A DNA stretch of 64,000 nt from Hyparrhenia diplandra (Eukaryota; Streptophyta; Magnoliopsida; Poales; Poaceae). The translations under genes were made by a program, and so were the position numbers. The stretch spans positions 434,001 through 498,000 of the forward strand of contig JADLZK010009384.1 of the NCBI GenBank assembly GCA_015847255.1, written 5' to 3'. Under the pieces are notes generated by a model that did not search any database, was not told where the DNA came from, and saw nothing but the letters and a program-made list of their open reading frames with translations. This document shows, in pieces, positions 55,745 through 64,000 of this stretch; the stretch's first letter is position 1; every line of letters starts with the position of its first letter.

Positions 55745-57654
55745 TGTTAACACACGGAATTTGGTAGGCCCGAATGATGAGATGATCGGTGCAAGATGCT
55801 AAAAAAAGCATTCGGCAAGCAGCTTATACAAGACGAGGTGGTCGGCAGAACTGTAGCATTCGGGAAACTGTCGCCATTCGGGCCGAAGTTATGTACTCGG
55901 GAGATTTCAAGTGATCGGCTATCGAGGTGATTCAAAGAACCGGCCGACGTTGGAACAAGCTATATGGAAGACGGGCCCACATTGTACACATCATCAATGA
56001 CTCGAGTAGACTTGGAGTACAAGTTAACCTAGCTAGATTTTCCTTTATTGTAATCGTAGTCGGTTAAGACTCGTATCAAGTCCGGGTATAAATATTAGAC
56101 CCGTGGCAACTGTAAATCAATCTACCAATCAATACAACAAACCAGGCTTAGCGCCACCCCTTTTGAGTCCAAGTTGTGTCGTCGATCTACTGCGAGAGGA
56201 ACCATCGACCCGTCGACCTCCGTAAGTACCGGCAACCTTGTACCATGTCTAGTATCGTCGCGGTGGATTTAGATTATGTTGCAAGTAGTCTTGTTGCCAT
56301 GCTTTAGTATCGTGCGGCGGATTTAGGCTATGGGATAAGAGGGTTCTTTGTTAGATCATGAGTCGCGGCGGCAGCTAAGGTCTAGCTTGGAGCTAGTTAT
56401 CGGCTCTATTAGATTTGGCAAGATCTAATAGATTCATTAAGTTACCACATGTTGCATGCTTTATTTATTGTTTATTTATGTTTGCACACACTTTTGCCCA
56501 ATTTAGATTGATAAGGCTCGGCTTCATCTTGTTATAGATCTAGTTGTCTTTAATGCTTTTGATGTTCATCTTATCGTGTCACTAGATCTATTTGCTTATC
56601 ATAGCCGAAGTTTAGATCGATCTAAGTTGTCACATGTTGCGGGTTCATGCACGTTTAGCCTTGACAGACTGGGTACCATGCGGCGGATGCAGGTCTTTGG
56701 GTTACTCTAGAGCTAGTCATCCGGTGGACTAGAGATCGCTTTTTAATCGATAGGTTTTTGCGTGTGAGTTCCTTCTTCATGGAACCCGATTCGCAAGCTT
56801 GTTTAACACGGTTATGCATCTACGTGTAGCTTGCATGTGTAGGTTTGTCTACTATTAACGTCTAATCTTGCAGTGTATCATGCGGTGGATTGCTGTTAGG
56901 ATGAAAAGGGTTTAGGATGATTAGTCGTGCAGCGGACTAATAGGAATAGATCTCTGTCTTTATCATTAGATCGAGTTTACATGTGTATTTTGCTGTTTAT
57001 GCATATACGCTTCATGAGTAATGAATCTTTATAGATCTATTTAGATATATGCATGCTTTAAGCTTACCATGATTAGATTGTATCATGCGGTGGATTGATC
57101 TAGTTGTGAGAAGTGGTTTGGATCTGTAACAAGCCGTATCATGCGGTGGATTAGCTTGGGTTTAAGCTAGACGGGCTTAGGAAAACTAGACGTGCGGCAG
57201 ACTAGTTGGATGAGACCTATGCATGTGTTATTTAGATTAGATTTATATTTATGATTTACCTGCTTTTATCTATCATGTTGTCGATTGATTTGATCTATAC
57301 CATGAGCTTTATGATGTTACATCTTGATGATCGATTTACTTGTTCAAACATGTCTTCTTATGCCCGTTCGGTAACTGTACTCTTCCATGTTTTGTACATG
57401 CTTGCCGAACGCGTTCATAAACTTGTGGGCAGATAGCTTCTATAGCTATATGTCGTCGTAAGTGGCTTCAAGGCCGTACATTGTGGAACTGTCTTGGTCT
57501 CACCAGGCATGTTCCCCGATCTCACGTTTATCTCCTTGTCAAATACAGGTCAAATTGACTGGCACGCCACCGGATTGATACGCCCGGGCTCTCAAGTTAA
57601 GGTAGCTACTTCGGCTTGTCGGTGTGTGCGGCACAGACGCTCTTTGTGCCAACA
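55745..57654 (+). repeat. Element F right LTR
   Basis: This 1910 bp LTR aligns with 45486-47438. All the hairpin units recur, one of them cleaner here: ATTAGTC-GTGCAGCG-GACTAAT near 56916-56938. It ends GTGCCAACA and is followed by AGCGT. Confidence 0.95.
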
Positions 57655-57659
57655 AGCGT

Positions 57660-57936
57660 GTCGTCAAGGTCGTTGTCATTGTTGTCATCGTCGGCATCAT
57701 CATTGAGGAGGTAGTAGTTGTTCCCAAAGGAGAGCAAGCTGTTGTTGTGCTTCATGCCGGCGAGGTGGCCTATGGGATGGCGTTGTGCTAGACCGGAAGG
57801 CTGGAGTCGTACCTCATTTGATGTAGTTGGAGATCGCAGCCTTGTCGGAGTCGTCCTCGGATCTGAACACGTGGAGGGCGTCCATGATCATCTCCCGGTA
57901 GGATGGGAGCGGGGTGGCGCCTTCTTCTGCGGCCAT
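57660..57936 (-). pseudogene. Element E captured linker-histone-like (H15) fragment
   Basis: On the minus strand, 45 bases from the element's primer site, an ATG at 57936 opens MAAEEGATPLPSYREMIMDAL, then DDSDKAAISNYIK. This matches the first helices of the H1/H5 globular domain (P-x-Y-x-E-M-I-x-x-A-I ... S-x-x-A-I-x-x-Y-I). After a stop, shifted frames give YDSSLP and HNNSLLSFGNNYYLLND, which fit the later LP..H and basic-hairpin parts, followed by an Asp/Asn-rich tail. At least two indels break it. Host H15 proteins bind linker DNA in the nucleus. Here it is a retrotransposon-carried copy. Confidence 0.6.
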
Positions 57937-57960
57937 GGATCTGCACAGACTGAGGATCTT

Positions 57961-57980
57961 GTGGTCTCTGATTACCAATC
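57961..57980 (-). other. Element E primer-binding site (tRNA-iMet-like)
   Basis: Read on the minus strand, GATTGGTAATCAGAGACCAC directly follows the right LTR. It resembles the TGGTATCAGAGC primer site of copia elements, with an inserted A. Confidence 0.75.
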
Positions 57981-58380
57981 TGTCGCAAACATAATCCATT
58001 GGTCTGTGGGTGGCGCCGGGGCGGTCGTTGACGCCCTAGCGTGGAGCATCGTTGTGAGAAAGATGGGTAGCGCGGTGGCGCTGCATGGCTGTGGCGCGTG
58101 CGTGCGGCAGCGGCGACGGCGTGCATGGGCGTGAGCGAGGTGGAGACGGAAGCTTAGGGTTAAACCCTATTTTATTTTATCTATTTCTTGATCCGAAAAG
58201 GATACATCTCCCTTTATATTTATAGGGAGGACTCAACTTGACTCGCAAGTAATCTTGACTTTTCCTAATTTGACTAAACTTAAACCCTAAGTAATGACGA
58301 TAGCGAGGGCGGGGCGGCGGCCAGCCCTAACTGCGTGCCCCTCCGGGCCCGGTTGGCCCATCGCACATTGGTGCGTGACA
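57981..58380 (-). repeat. Element E 5' LTR (right copy)
   Basis: This 400 bp LTR is the counterpart of 43030-43428. In minus orientation it starts TGTCACGCACCAATGTGCG and has a TATA box CTATAAATATAAAGG near 58205-58220. Confidence 0.88.
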
Positions 58381-58385
58381 ATACA

Positions 58386-58600
58386 ATTATCCAATTTAAA
58401 TAATAGAACTTATCCAGCGAGTCCTCACTTTTCTAACACAGCTACTTTACAGCTACAACGAACACCAAGTCCAAAGATGTGCCTGATGCCACGACTACCT
58501 GCCCGCCCAAACTTTGACCTTTGTCCTGAACTTTGGTCGTGAATTTGCTGCGAGCAGCTTGGTTGTGAACTCCGGTTGTGAATCTTGCACTCCCAGAATC
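58386..58600. other. Unassigned
   Basis: Mixed sequence right of element E. No gene or repeat is identified. Confidence 0.35.
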
Positions 58601-59012
58601 CTAAATTGCCTTGAGTGCTGAAACCGCCAATGAAAGGGGAAAACCGCCAAGGAAATGATCCTTGACTATAAACCGTGAAGCAAACACACTCAAGAATAGA
58701 GGGCAAGGAAAATTAGTTTCCTTGTCGATTTCAGCACTCAAGGATAATTTCCTTGGAGGTTAGCCACCAAGGAAATCATGACCTGACTTAATTTGCCAAA
58801 TGCGCAAGGAAATGGTAGAACCGCCAAGGAAATCTGTTTACTTGAGGGCCAACGACCTCAAGAAAATTATCTAGACCGTCAAGGTAATAGTTGTTTCCTT
58901 GTCTGCCCTCGACCTCCAAGGAAATTGTAATTTTCCATAACTGCCATCGACCGCCAAGGTAATTGTGATTTCCTTGACTGCTGGCCCTCTAGAACAATGC
59001 ATACTAGCAACC
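58601..59012. repeat. ACCGCCAAGGAAAT direct/inverted repeat array
   Basis: At least eight copies of ACCGCCAAGGAAAT-like units alternate with inverted ATTTCCTTG units (for example 58651, 58822, 58950 and inverted near 58710, 58890, 58967). This is like a CACTA-type subterminal array. I found no CACTA terminus beside it, so the parent element is truncated or unrecognised. Confidence 0.55.
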
Positions 59013-59036
59013 AAAAAAAAAAAAAAAAAAAAATTG
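59013..59036 (+). repeat. Poly-A run
   Basis: A run of more than 20 A residues. It could be a microsatellite or a retroposon tail; no duplicated target site was recognised. Confidence 0.5.
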
Positions 59037-59084
59037 CCATAATAACTAAATTCAAAGAATATGGGCACTAACTCAAGTTACACA

Positions 59085-59288
59085 TGTATATATATACATT
59101 TTATTAATACATAGAAGACAGTATAAGGATGTATCCATTACAAAGTTTCATGATACATCCATACAAATCGATTAAAACACTATATAAATAGCTTAGCGGA
59201 ACAAGATATTACATACATAAATTCATTTTCAGCAAAACAACATGATCAATCATGATTGCTACTTGACCAGATCACGAGAATCTTTAAC
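59085..59288 (-). other. Possible terminal exon and 3' UTR of a minus-strand gene
   Basis: On the minus strand an acceptor-like GGCTACAG precedes VKDSRDLVK and a stop, then an AT-rich 3' UTR. AATAAA is at 59100-59105 (complement). This fits the last exon of a spliced transcript whose other exons lie at 61.7-62.8 kb. The product is unrecognised. Confidence 0.4.
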
Positions 59289-59289
59289 C

Positions 59290-59440
59290 TGTAGCCATAA
59301 ACAATGACCAGAAGTGCATTAGTTCTAGTGAGGTAGTGAAATCATATATGCATAATATAATTTATCAAGCACACAGGTTTAGCCACAAACAATGACCGGA
59401 AGTGCATTAGTTCCAGTGAGGCAGTGAAATCATATATGAT
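59290..59440. repeat. Two-copy tandem repeat
   Basis: A roughly 90 bp unit (TAGCCATAAACAATGACCRGAAGTGC...) occurs at about 59292 and 59385. The second copy is interrupted after GAAATCATATATGAT by the Mutator-like element. It resumes at 61414 with AATATAATTTATCAAGCACA, so the first copy shows the uninterrupted order. Confidence 0.75.
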
Positions 59441-59599
59441 GGAAAAAGTCCAAATTACTACCTTGTGTTTTCATGGAAGTCCAGATAAACCCCTAAGGAA
59501 TTGTTTAGTTTATTTTACTACCGTGGTTTTCTAAACCAGTGCATTTAACACCTTTTGGTGCTAATCAAATTTGGTTTTGGTGACGTGGATGCGGTTTCA

Positions 59600-61250
59600 C
59601 AATTAATCATGCCACGTGTCGTGGTCGTATACCACGGTCCACGAATCGACCGGCTAATGTGTGCAACGATGGCCTAGCTCAAGGGACAATGACACGATGT
59701 TTATACTTTGGTTCGGGGCAAGATCGTGCTCCCTAGTCCAGTGTTTGCACTATCCGAGCTCAAAGACTCGTACCGGGGTGAGTACAAGCGATCGAGAGAG
59801 GGAGATGAGCTCCCAAGTCTCTATGAACGAGTGCGGGTGTGTATGTTGGAGGCTGGTAAGCTTGAAAGCATGTGAACCTTCCTTCTCCCGATGGCCAACG
59901 CCCCTTTTATATTCGCAAGGGGGGATACAAGAGACCACCGAGAGAAGGACTTGGGAGAGGAGTACAAAATTGGAGGAGTGAAAGGGAAAATGGTGCAGGT
60001 TGCAAGGCACGCCGACCGCCCGGGCGCGGCGCGACGCCATCGCCGCCCTACGCCATAGTCCGCTTGTCGGTCGTTGTAGAGTTTGTAGGGGTGGCTCCGG
60101 TTTTCAATATCCCGCACGCCGGGTCGCCGAGCTCGAGCTCGGTGGTCGGTCGTAGAGGAGCACCGAAGCTTGCCGGGCGCCCGAATCGCCGATAATACGC
60201 CCCATCGCCCGCCGTGCACGCGCTTACGATCCATGCCGGGCCTGCGCGGCGCCGCTGGTCATAAATGCGGGCGCTGCACGCCGCAGGAAAACATGTGGAC
60301 AGGAGAGCTCGCTGGAGAGCTCGGCGCCGTCGTCGAGGTGGTGCTTTGTCTCGTGAGCTGTTGTCCGTTGTGCTCGCACGGCATGGCGTGATGGCTGCAC
60401 CATACCGCGTGCCCCGGGGATCTTGTTCTTCCGGTGATATCTTGCCGTAGGGCGCGGCTCCCGACGGTAGCCGCGGCCTTCATCGATCAGCATCGTGGCC
60501 CGAGCCTTTTGTCGGAGGGGAACTGTACAGTCTCGAGAGCTCGTTCGAGACGGAGTAATGCTCGCCGATCGAGCCTCGAGCTCGAGGTCGTGACGGTGTG
60601 GGAGAGCTCGGGCCCGTGAGAGCTCGTTCGGGCGGAGATTGGTCGATGGGTTGAGCTCGAGCTCGTGCCGGAGAGAGCTCATCCCGAGAGAGCTCGTTCG
60701 AGACGGAGAGACGACCACGGGTTGAGCTCGAGCTCGTGCACGAGATGAGCGGGGCCTGTATCGCTTGCTCGTTCGCGGGTTGGGCCCGTCCTCAAATGGA
60801 CTTTTGTTTCGAATTAGGCCTTTTAAGGGTATCCGGAATATCCGTATTCCACACCACGTGAGCATGCTGACATGATCAGTTATTTAGTAATGTGACTTTC
60901 ATTTAAATGGATAATCAGTTATGTAATCTATGTCAGGCTTTGGTTACGTTAAACACCAGTTATGTCAGCTTATTTCACGTGGTACTCTGGCAGGAACACC
61001 CGCATCGCTGCCATACGTCCTGCTGCCCCTCCCCATTGTCGTTGCAGCCTGGATCGGTCGGCACCTGGATTGGTCTGCCGGTTGCCGTAGTTGGCACCTG
61101 GATCGGTCACCAGAGTCGGCACTGGCTCCGTCTGCTAGTCGCCACAGTCACGATGGCATTCCGTGACTCGTGAGGCAGAGGAGCGGTCATAGGGGGTTAT
61201 GGGCGCTAGCAAATTTCTAGCCATGTTAGCATGGTCACGTGGCATGATTA
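59600..61250. other. GC-rich cargo of the Mutator-like element
   Basis: Several frames are open in both directions (for example 60224-60865 minus, 213 codons), but they are Arg/Ser/Ala-rich in the style of chance frames in GC-rich DNA. I recognise no domain. A captured promoter or exon is possible. Confidence 0.35.
60530..60745. repeat. GAGAGCTCGTTCGAGACGGAG / AGCTCGAGCTCG repeat cluster
   Basis: Degenerate units GAGAGCTCGTTCGAGACGGAG recur at about 60535, 60618 and 60690, alternating with GTTGAGCTCGAGCTCGTG at about 60650 and 60720. The AGCTCGAGCT cores are palindromic. Confidence 0.65.
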
Positions 61251-61413
61251 TTTGTGAAACCGCCTCCACATCACCAAAACCGGATTAGATTAGTGCCAAA
61301 AGGTGTTAAATGTACCAGTTTAGAAAACCACGGTAGTAAAATAAACTAAACAATTTCTTAGGGAGTTATCCGGACTTTCGTGAAAACACAGGGTAGTAAT
61401 TTAGACTTTTTCC

Positions 61414-61712
61414 AATATAATTTATCAAGCACACAGGTTCAAAAGGGAACACAATATGGTATGCATTCTAGACAACAGTTAGCAGCAGCATTGCACCATC
61501 AATGGTGTTTACACTAGATGTAATTAACCACATGCCATACAAATTCATAATTAGTTATTTGTTCCTTTGCTCACACCAGACAAGTGCACCCATTAGTTAC
61601 AAACTGAATAATCACGTCAAACACTATATAGGTATGCATATGCATCACACTAAATTGTTGGGAAGACATGTGATTTAAGGCATGCACATGTCTAGATAAA
61701 GATGCAAGTTGA
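61414..61712. other. Intron-like sequence
   Basis: AT-rich DNA continuing the interrupted tandem repeat. No gene is recognised. Confidence 0.35.
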
Positions 61713-61775
61713 GATACCTTTGTTTATTTGTCTTTCTTCAGTCTCTAGATCTTGTTAGCCTTAACCAGTTCGCTT
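61713..61775 (-). other. Possible internal exon, minus strand
   Basis: ATTACAAATAAG precedes about 55 bases ending AACAAAG|GTATCTC. No single frame is obviously coding. Confidence 0.25.
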
Positions 61776-61991
61776 ATTTGTAATATATATAAAGAACAAC
61801 AGCAAGTCAGTGAATTAATAACTTATAGCTGTACCAAAACATTGTAAGTAAACCCAGGAACAATGGCAAACATTTAGATACTAGTCATTACTAACATCAA
61901 TTCTAAAGTGAAGAAAGCAAGTGACAAGCAGCCAGAGCATGAAACTTGATATACACTACTGCTCTATAGAATAGAAGTTAGGCATACTTAC

Positions 61992-62032
61992 ATCTGAGGT
62001 GCTACCTACCCAAAACATTGCTGTGTGATTAG
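61992..62032 (-). other. Possible small internal exon, minus strand
   Basis: 41 bases lie between a strong acceptor (TTTTTTACTACAG) and a consensus donor (GTAAGTATG). One frame reads NHTAMFWVGSTSD. The splice sites are the main support. Confidence 0.4.
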
Positions 62033-62268
62033 CTGTAGTAAAAAAAGATGAATCAGACTATAAAGAAACAAGACATAGGATGAAGAAACAAATGTAACAG
62101 GTTCACTAGTTTAACAAGTTCACCAAACGGCAAAGTTCACTAATTTGATAGAATCAAGTAACAAGATATAGGCTTAGTTGTCGGATCAAATTTGCCTAGT
62201 GATTTAGAAGGGAGGAGTAGAAGGCCACACAGATCTAGCAGCAGTACATGAGCAAAAAACAAAGACCT
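62033..62268. other. Intron-like sequence
   Basis: AT-rich, between the GC-rich first exon and the small exon. Nothing else is seen. Confidence 0.35.
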
Positions 62269-62757
62269 TCATTTGGTACCTCGCTCGTCACCTGCACGCC
62301 ATGCATCTGCGTAGAGAAAAGATGACGCCATGACGGGTATAGTGGGAGGAAGGGGATGGGAGCTTGCCTTGCGGGATGTTGGGTATGTTGTTAGCGGCAT
62401 CTGCGGCTCGTCGACCTCGAGCAGCAGTGACGACACCACCAGGAGCTGGGGGCCGCAAGATACCGCCGGTGGCTGCGCGGTCAGCGCCCGCCGCAGCAGT
62501 TGCCACCGACCTCGCATCAACGCTCCACGCCTCAACTGCTTGGTTCCGGGGTGCCGCCACTTCGAGATCCGTGACGCCACCGCCACCGCGGGCTGAGGAA
62601 CCAGATCGGCCACTATCGAAATAGCCTCGTGCGACACTTCCTGGTGGCGGGGATGGGCGCCACCGCTTGGTGGCCAGGGCGGGCACGCCCGCTGGGGAAA
62701 AAGGGTTGGCGGGGCTCGCCACGATAGGGAGCTGGGTTGGTGTAGCGGATGGGAGGT
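62269..62757 (-). CDS. Possible first exon of an unknown gene, minus strand
   Basis: GC-rich, open on the minus strand in two frames. One frame (144 codons, 62288-62722) is Ala/Pro/Arg-rich and ends beyond QGKLPSPSSHYTRHG. A donor-like CAG|GTGACG lies at about 62291. The high GC and following AT-rich intron-like DNA are typical of a grass first exon. The 5' leader is displaced by CACTA-3 and resumes at 63693. I do not recognise the protein. Confidence 0.35.
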   Translation of the reverse strand, partial: TSHPLHQPSSLSWRAPPTLFPQRACPPWPPSGGAHPRHQEVSHEAISIVADLVPQPAVAVASRISKWRHPGTKQLRRGALMRGRWQLLRRALTAQPPAVSCGPQLLVVSSLLLEVDEPQMPLTTYPTSRKASSHPLPPTIPVMASSFLYADAWRAGDERGTK

Positions 62758-63692
62758 CACTACTACAGGTTTGATTTTGGATAGCACTCGAAATGATTTA
62801 TGGTGGCAGTTATTTAGAAAACCGCCACGGTTAATGCCCCAATTAACCATGGTGGTTACCGCCATGGTAAATTGATTAACGACAGTGATTTTTATAAAAA
62901 AACCGCCACGGTAAATGAGACCTAGAAACCCCGACCAACAAAGTCCATCTCGGCCCAACATGGAGCTCCCAAGTATATATACCATGACCCAAACCCTAAC
63001 TCACCCTCTTTCCTTCCCTTCCCGGACTCAACGGCCGCACTCTCCTCCCTCTTCCTCGCGAGCGACTCTCTCCCCTTCCTCACCTCTCCTCTACGCGAGC
63101 GTGCAGCCCCCTCACCTCTCCTCCCTTCACATGCCCGCCCCTCACCTCTCCTCCCTTCCATGGCCCGTGGGCACGCGAGCGGCCCGGCGGTGAGCGGCAC
63201 GGGCGGCAGATCTACACGAAGCGGCGGCCCAGCACGCGCCCTCCTCCTCCCCACGGTGGAATGGCACGGCAGTGGCTCGCACGTGGAGCAGGACGACGAG
63301 GCGACGGCGCTCTTGCGCCCTCTCAATCGAGCTCGCGAGGCAGCGGCGCGTTCCTCCCTAACCAGCACCTCCACGATGGGCGTTCCGCTCACCAGCACCT
63401 CCACGGCGGCGCTGTTCCGCCACTAGCACCTCCATTGTGGCGGCGTATTACTCCCCAACAGGTCCGGGCGGCGGCTTTTGCGAACTCCTTGCCCAGATCC
63501 GGGCCCGTTTGGGTCCGGATCCGGATTTTTTGTTTTTTTTATTTTTTTTCTAGGATTAATGGTGGCAGTTTTTGGCCTCTCAAAAAACCGGCCACGGTGA
63601 TTAACCGTGACCTTCCTTTTATGGTGGTTTTAAAACCGCCGCTGAAAATCGAAAAAAGACCGCTACGGAAAATCAAATAGGTAGTAGTGGGT
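62755..63692. mobile_element. CACTA-3: 932 bp non-autonomous CACTA element
   Basis: The element proper is 62758-63689. Its ends read CACTACTACAGGTTTGATTTT-like and, on the minus strand, CACTACTACCTATTTGATTTT-like, with an exact GGT duplication (62755-62757 and 63690-63692). Subterminal repeats are AACCGCCACGGTTAATG type. The interior (62990-63520) is a C-rich leader and Ala/Arg-rich coding-like stretch, probably captured promoter-exon DNA, with no recognised product. Confidence 0.85.
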
Positions 63693-63850
63693 GTGGGGGC
63701 AGCGGATGGAGTGTGAGACGAGGCTAGCCTGCTGTGATGGAGCGGGTGAAAGAGAGGATAGGGTTTCGAGATCAGCCGTTAGAAGTCGATCCAACGGTGA
63801 AAAGCCAATATGATCAGACATGGGCTGTCCAGTAATTATTTTTTATAATT
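63693..63850 (-). promoter_or_regulatory. Displaced 5' leader of the minus-strand gene
   Basis: Read on the minus strand, AAACCCTATCCTCTCTTTC and CTCCATCCGCTGCC look like a plant 5' leader. It joins 62754 when CACTA-3 and one GGT are removed. The evidence is composition only. Confidence 0.3.
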
Positions 63851-64000
63851 TTTTCTATCATCAAATAAATAAGTGAGGCACACGTGAATCAATCTAAAAT
63901 GTCTTTTACAATCTAAAACTTTGTTTGCAAGAACAAAACTATATATATGTTGTTGTGTAGGAATCTTACAAATTTTCGAATAGATTTACTGTTTTCTATA
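63851..64000. other. Unassigned right edge
   Basis: AT-rich sequence. No feature is seen. Confidence 0.4.

Larger units (their letters stand above)
45486..57654 (+). mobile_element. Element F: Tat-lineage gypsy retrotransposon, decayed
   Basis: LTRs lie at 45486-47438 and 55745-57654, with TSD AGCGT (45481-45485 and 57655-57659). Domain order is gag, zinc knuckle, protease, RT, RNase H, second RNase H, integrase, then an antisense frame before the 3' LTR. A second, archaeal-type RNase H and an antisense extra frame are hallmarks of the Tat lineage. Every domain is broken by stops or frameshifts, and the integrase has lost its catalytic glutamate. It is inserted in element E. Confidence 0.95.
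43030..58380 (-). mobile_element. Element E: small copia-type element with captured gene, split twice
   Basis: LTRs of about 400 bp lie at 43030-43428 and 57981-58380. In minus orientation they begin TGTCACGCACC and end GTTTGTGACA (or GTTTGCGACA). Flanks are ATACG and ATACA, a 5-bp duplication with one change. On the minus strand the right LTR is followed by GGTAATCAGAGACC, resembling the initiator tRNA-Met primer site. The left LTR is preceded by the purine tract AAAAAGGGGAGAGA. Removing the solo LTR and element F leaves about 1505 bp with about 706 bp of interior and no retroviral-type genes. It carries host-derived coding sequence, as maize Bs1 does. Confidence 0.85.
59441..61413. mobile_element. 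Mutator-like element with long inverted repeats
   Basis: Terminal inverted repeats of about 160 bp: the left end reads GGAAAAAGTCCAAATTACTA, and the right end on the minus strand reads GGAAAAAGTCTAAATTACTA. Long TIRs with this start are typical of grass Mutator-like elements. I could not find the usual 9-bp duplication. Comparison with the uninterrupted tandem copy next door suggests none remains. The 1.6 kb interior is GC-rich and has no MURA-type transposase, so it is non-autonomous. Confidence 0.75.

Noticed and set aside
55287..55811. A 174-codon minus-strand frame crossing the F right LTR edge
   Set aside because: It starts in the LTR and runs through the antisense promoter and the intron of the antisense frame. 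It is more likely chance.
57251..57436. Open frame repeated at 47033-47218 and 57251-57436
   Set aside because: It is conserved only because both copies are the same LTR of element F.
60224..60865. A 213-codon minus-strand protein in the Mutator-like element
   Set aside because: GC-rich, Arg/Ser-rich composition, repeats inside it, and no recognisable domain.
62269..62985. A single 238-codon minus-strand protein
   Set aside because: The frame runs across the boundary of CACTA-3, so it joins transposon sequence to the older exon by chance.

Overview
The window is nuclear DNA from a plant, almost certainly a grass (Poaceae). The evidence is LTR retrotransposons nested inside each other, Ty3/gypsy elements primed by tRNA-Asp, CACTA and Mutator-like DNA transposons, a Stowaway-like MITE, plant GT-AG splice sites and plant gene fragments. 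I found no complete ordinary host gene. Most of the 64 kb can be resolved into elements with exact ends and matching target-site duplications (TSDs).

Left block (1-41.6 kb). After about 1.85 kb of older retroelement debris, element A (1857-41592, TSD CCGAG) holds everything up to 41.6 kb. Nested in A are an 11.7 kb CACTA transposon (6513-18235, TSD CAA), element B (18283-25979, TSD AAGAT) and element C (26986-39337, TSD ATGCC). C itself contains element D (29009-36931, TSD GGGAG). A, B, C and D are related Athila-like gypsy elements. They have TGTTG...CAACA LTRs of 1.3-1.5 kb, a tRNA-Asp primer-binding site, and broken or absent gag-pol. The CACTA element shows no transposase but carries host gene pieces: a leucine aminopeptidase exon, a RING-H2 finger exon, and an in-phase two-exon reading frame.

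Right block (41.6-64 kb). A small CACTA element (41871-42488) is followed by element E (43030-58380, minus strand). E is a roughly 1.5 kb non-autonomous copia-type element carrying a linker-histone-like (H15) fragment. It has been split by a solo LTR (43579-45245, TSD GGCCT) and by a 12.2 kb Tat-lineage gypsy element F (45486-57654, TSD AGCGT). F has decayed gag, protease, RT, RNase H, a second archaeal-type RNase H and integrase, plus an antisense spliced reading frame. From 58.4 kb onward there is a subterminal-type repeat array, then traces of a spliced minus-strand transcription unit interrupted by a Mutator-like element (59441-61413) and a small CACTA element (62758-63689, TSD GGT).

The most unusual signal is a set of short hairpins conserved across LTR families whose surrounding sequence has diverged. 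Their loops are invariant (RTGGT, GGA, GAAYACTT) while their stems change on both arms together. The Tat LTR has its own series of about ten hairpins with an RTGCGGYG loop. This suggests a shared set of RNA elements on retrotransposon transcripts. That reading is an inference from about a dozen aligned examples in this one window.
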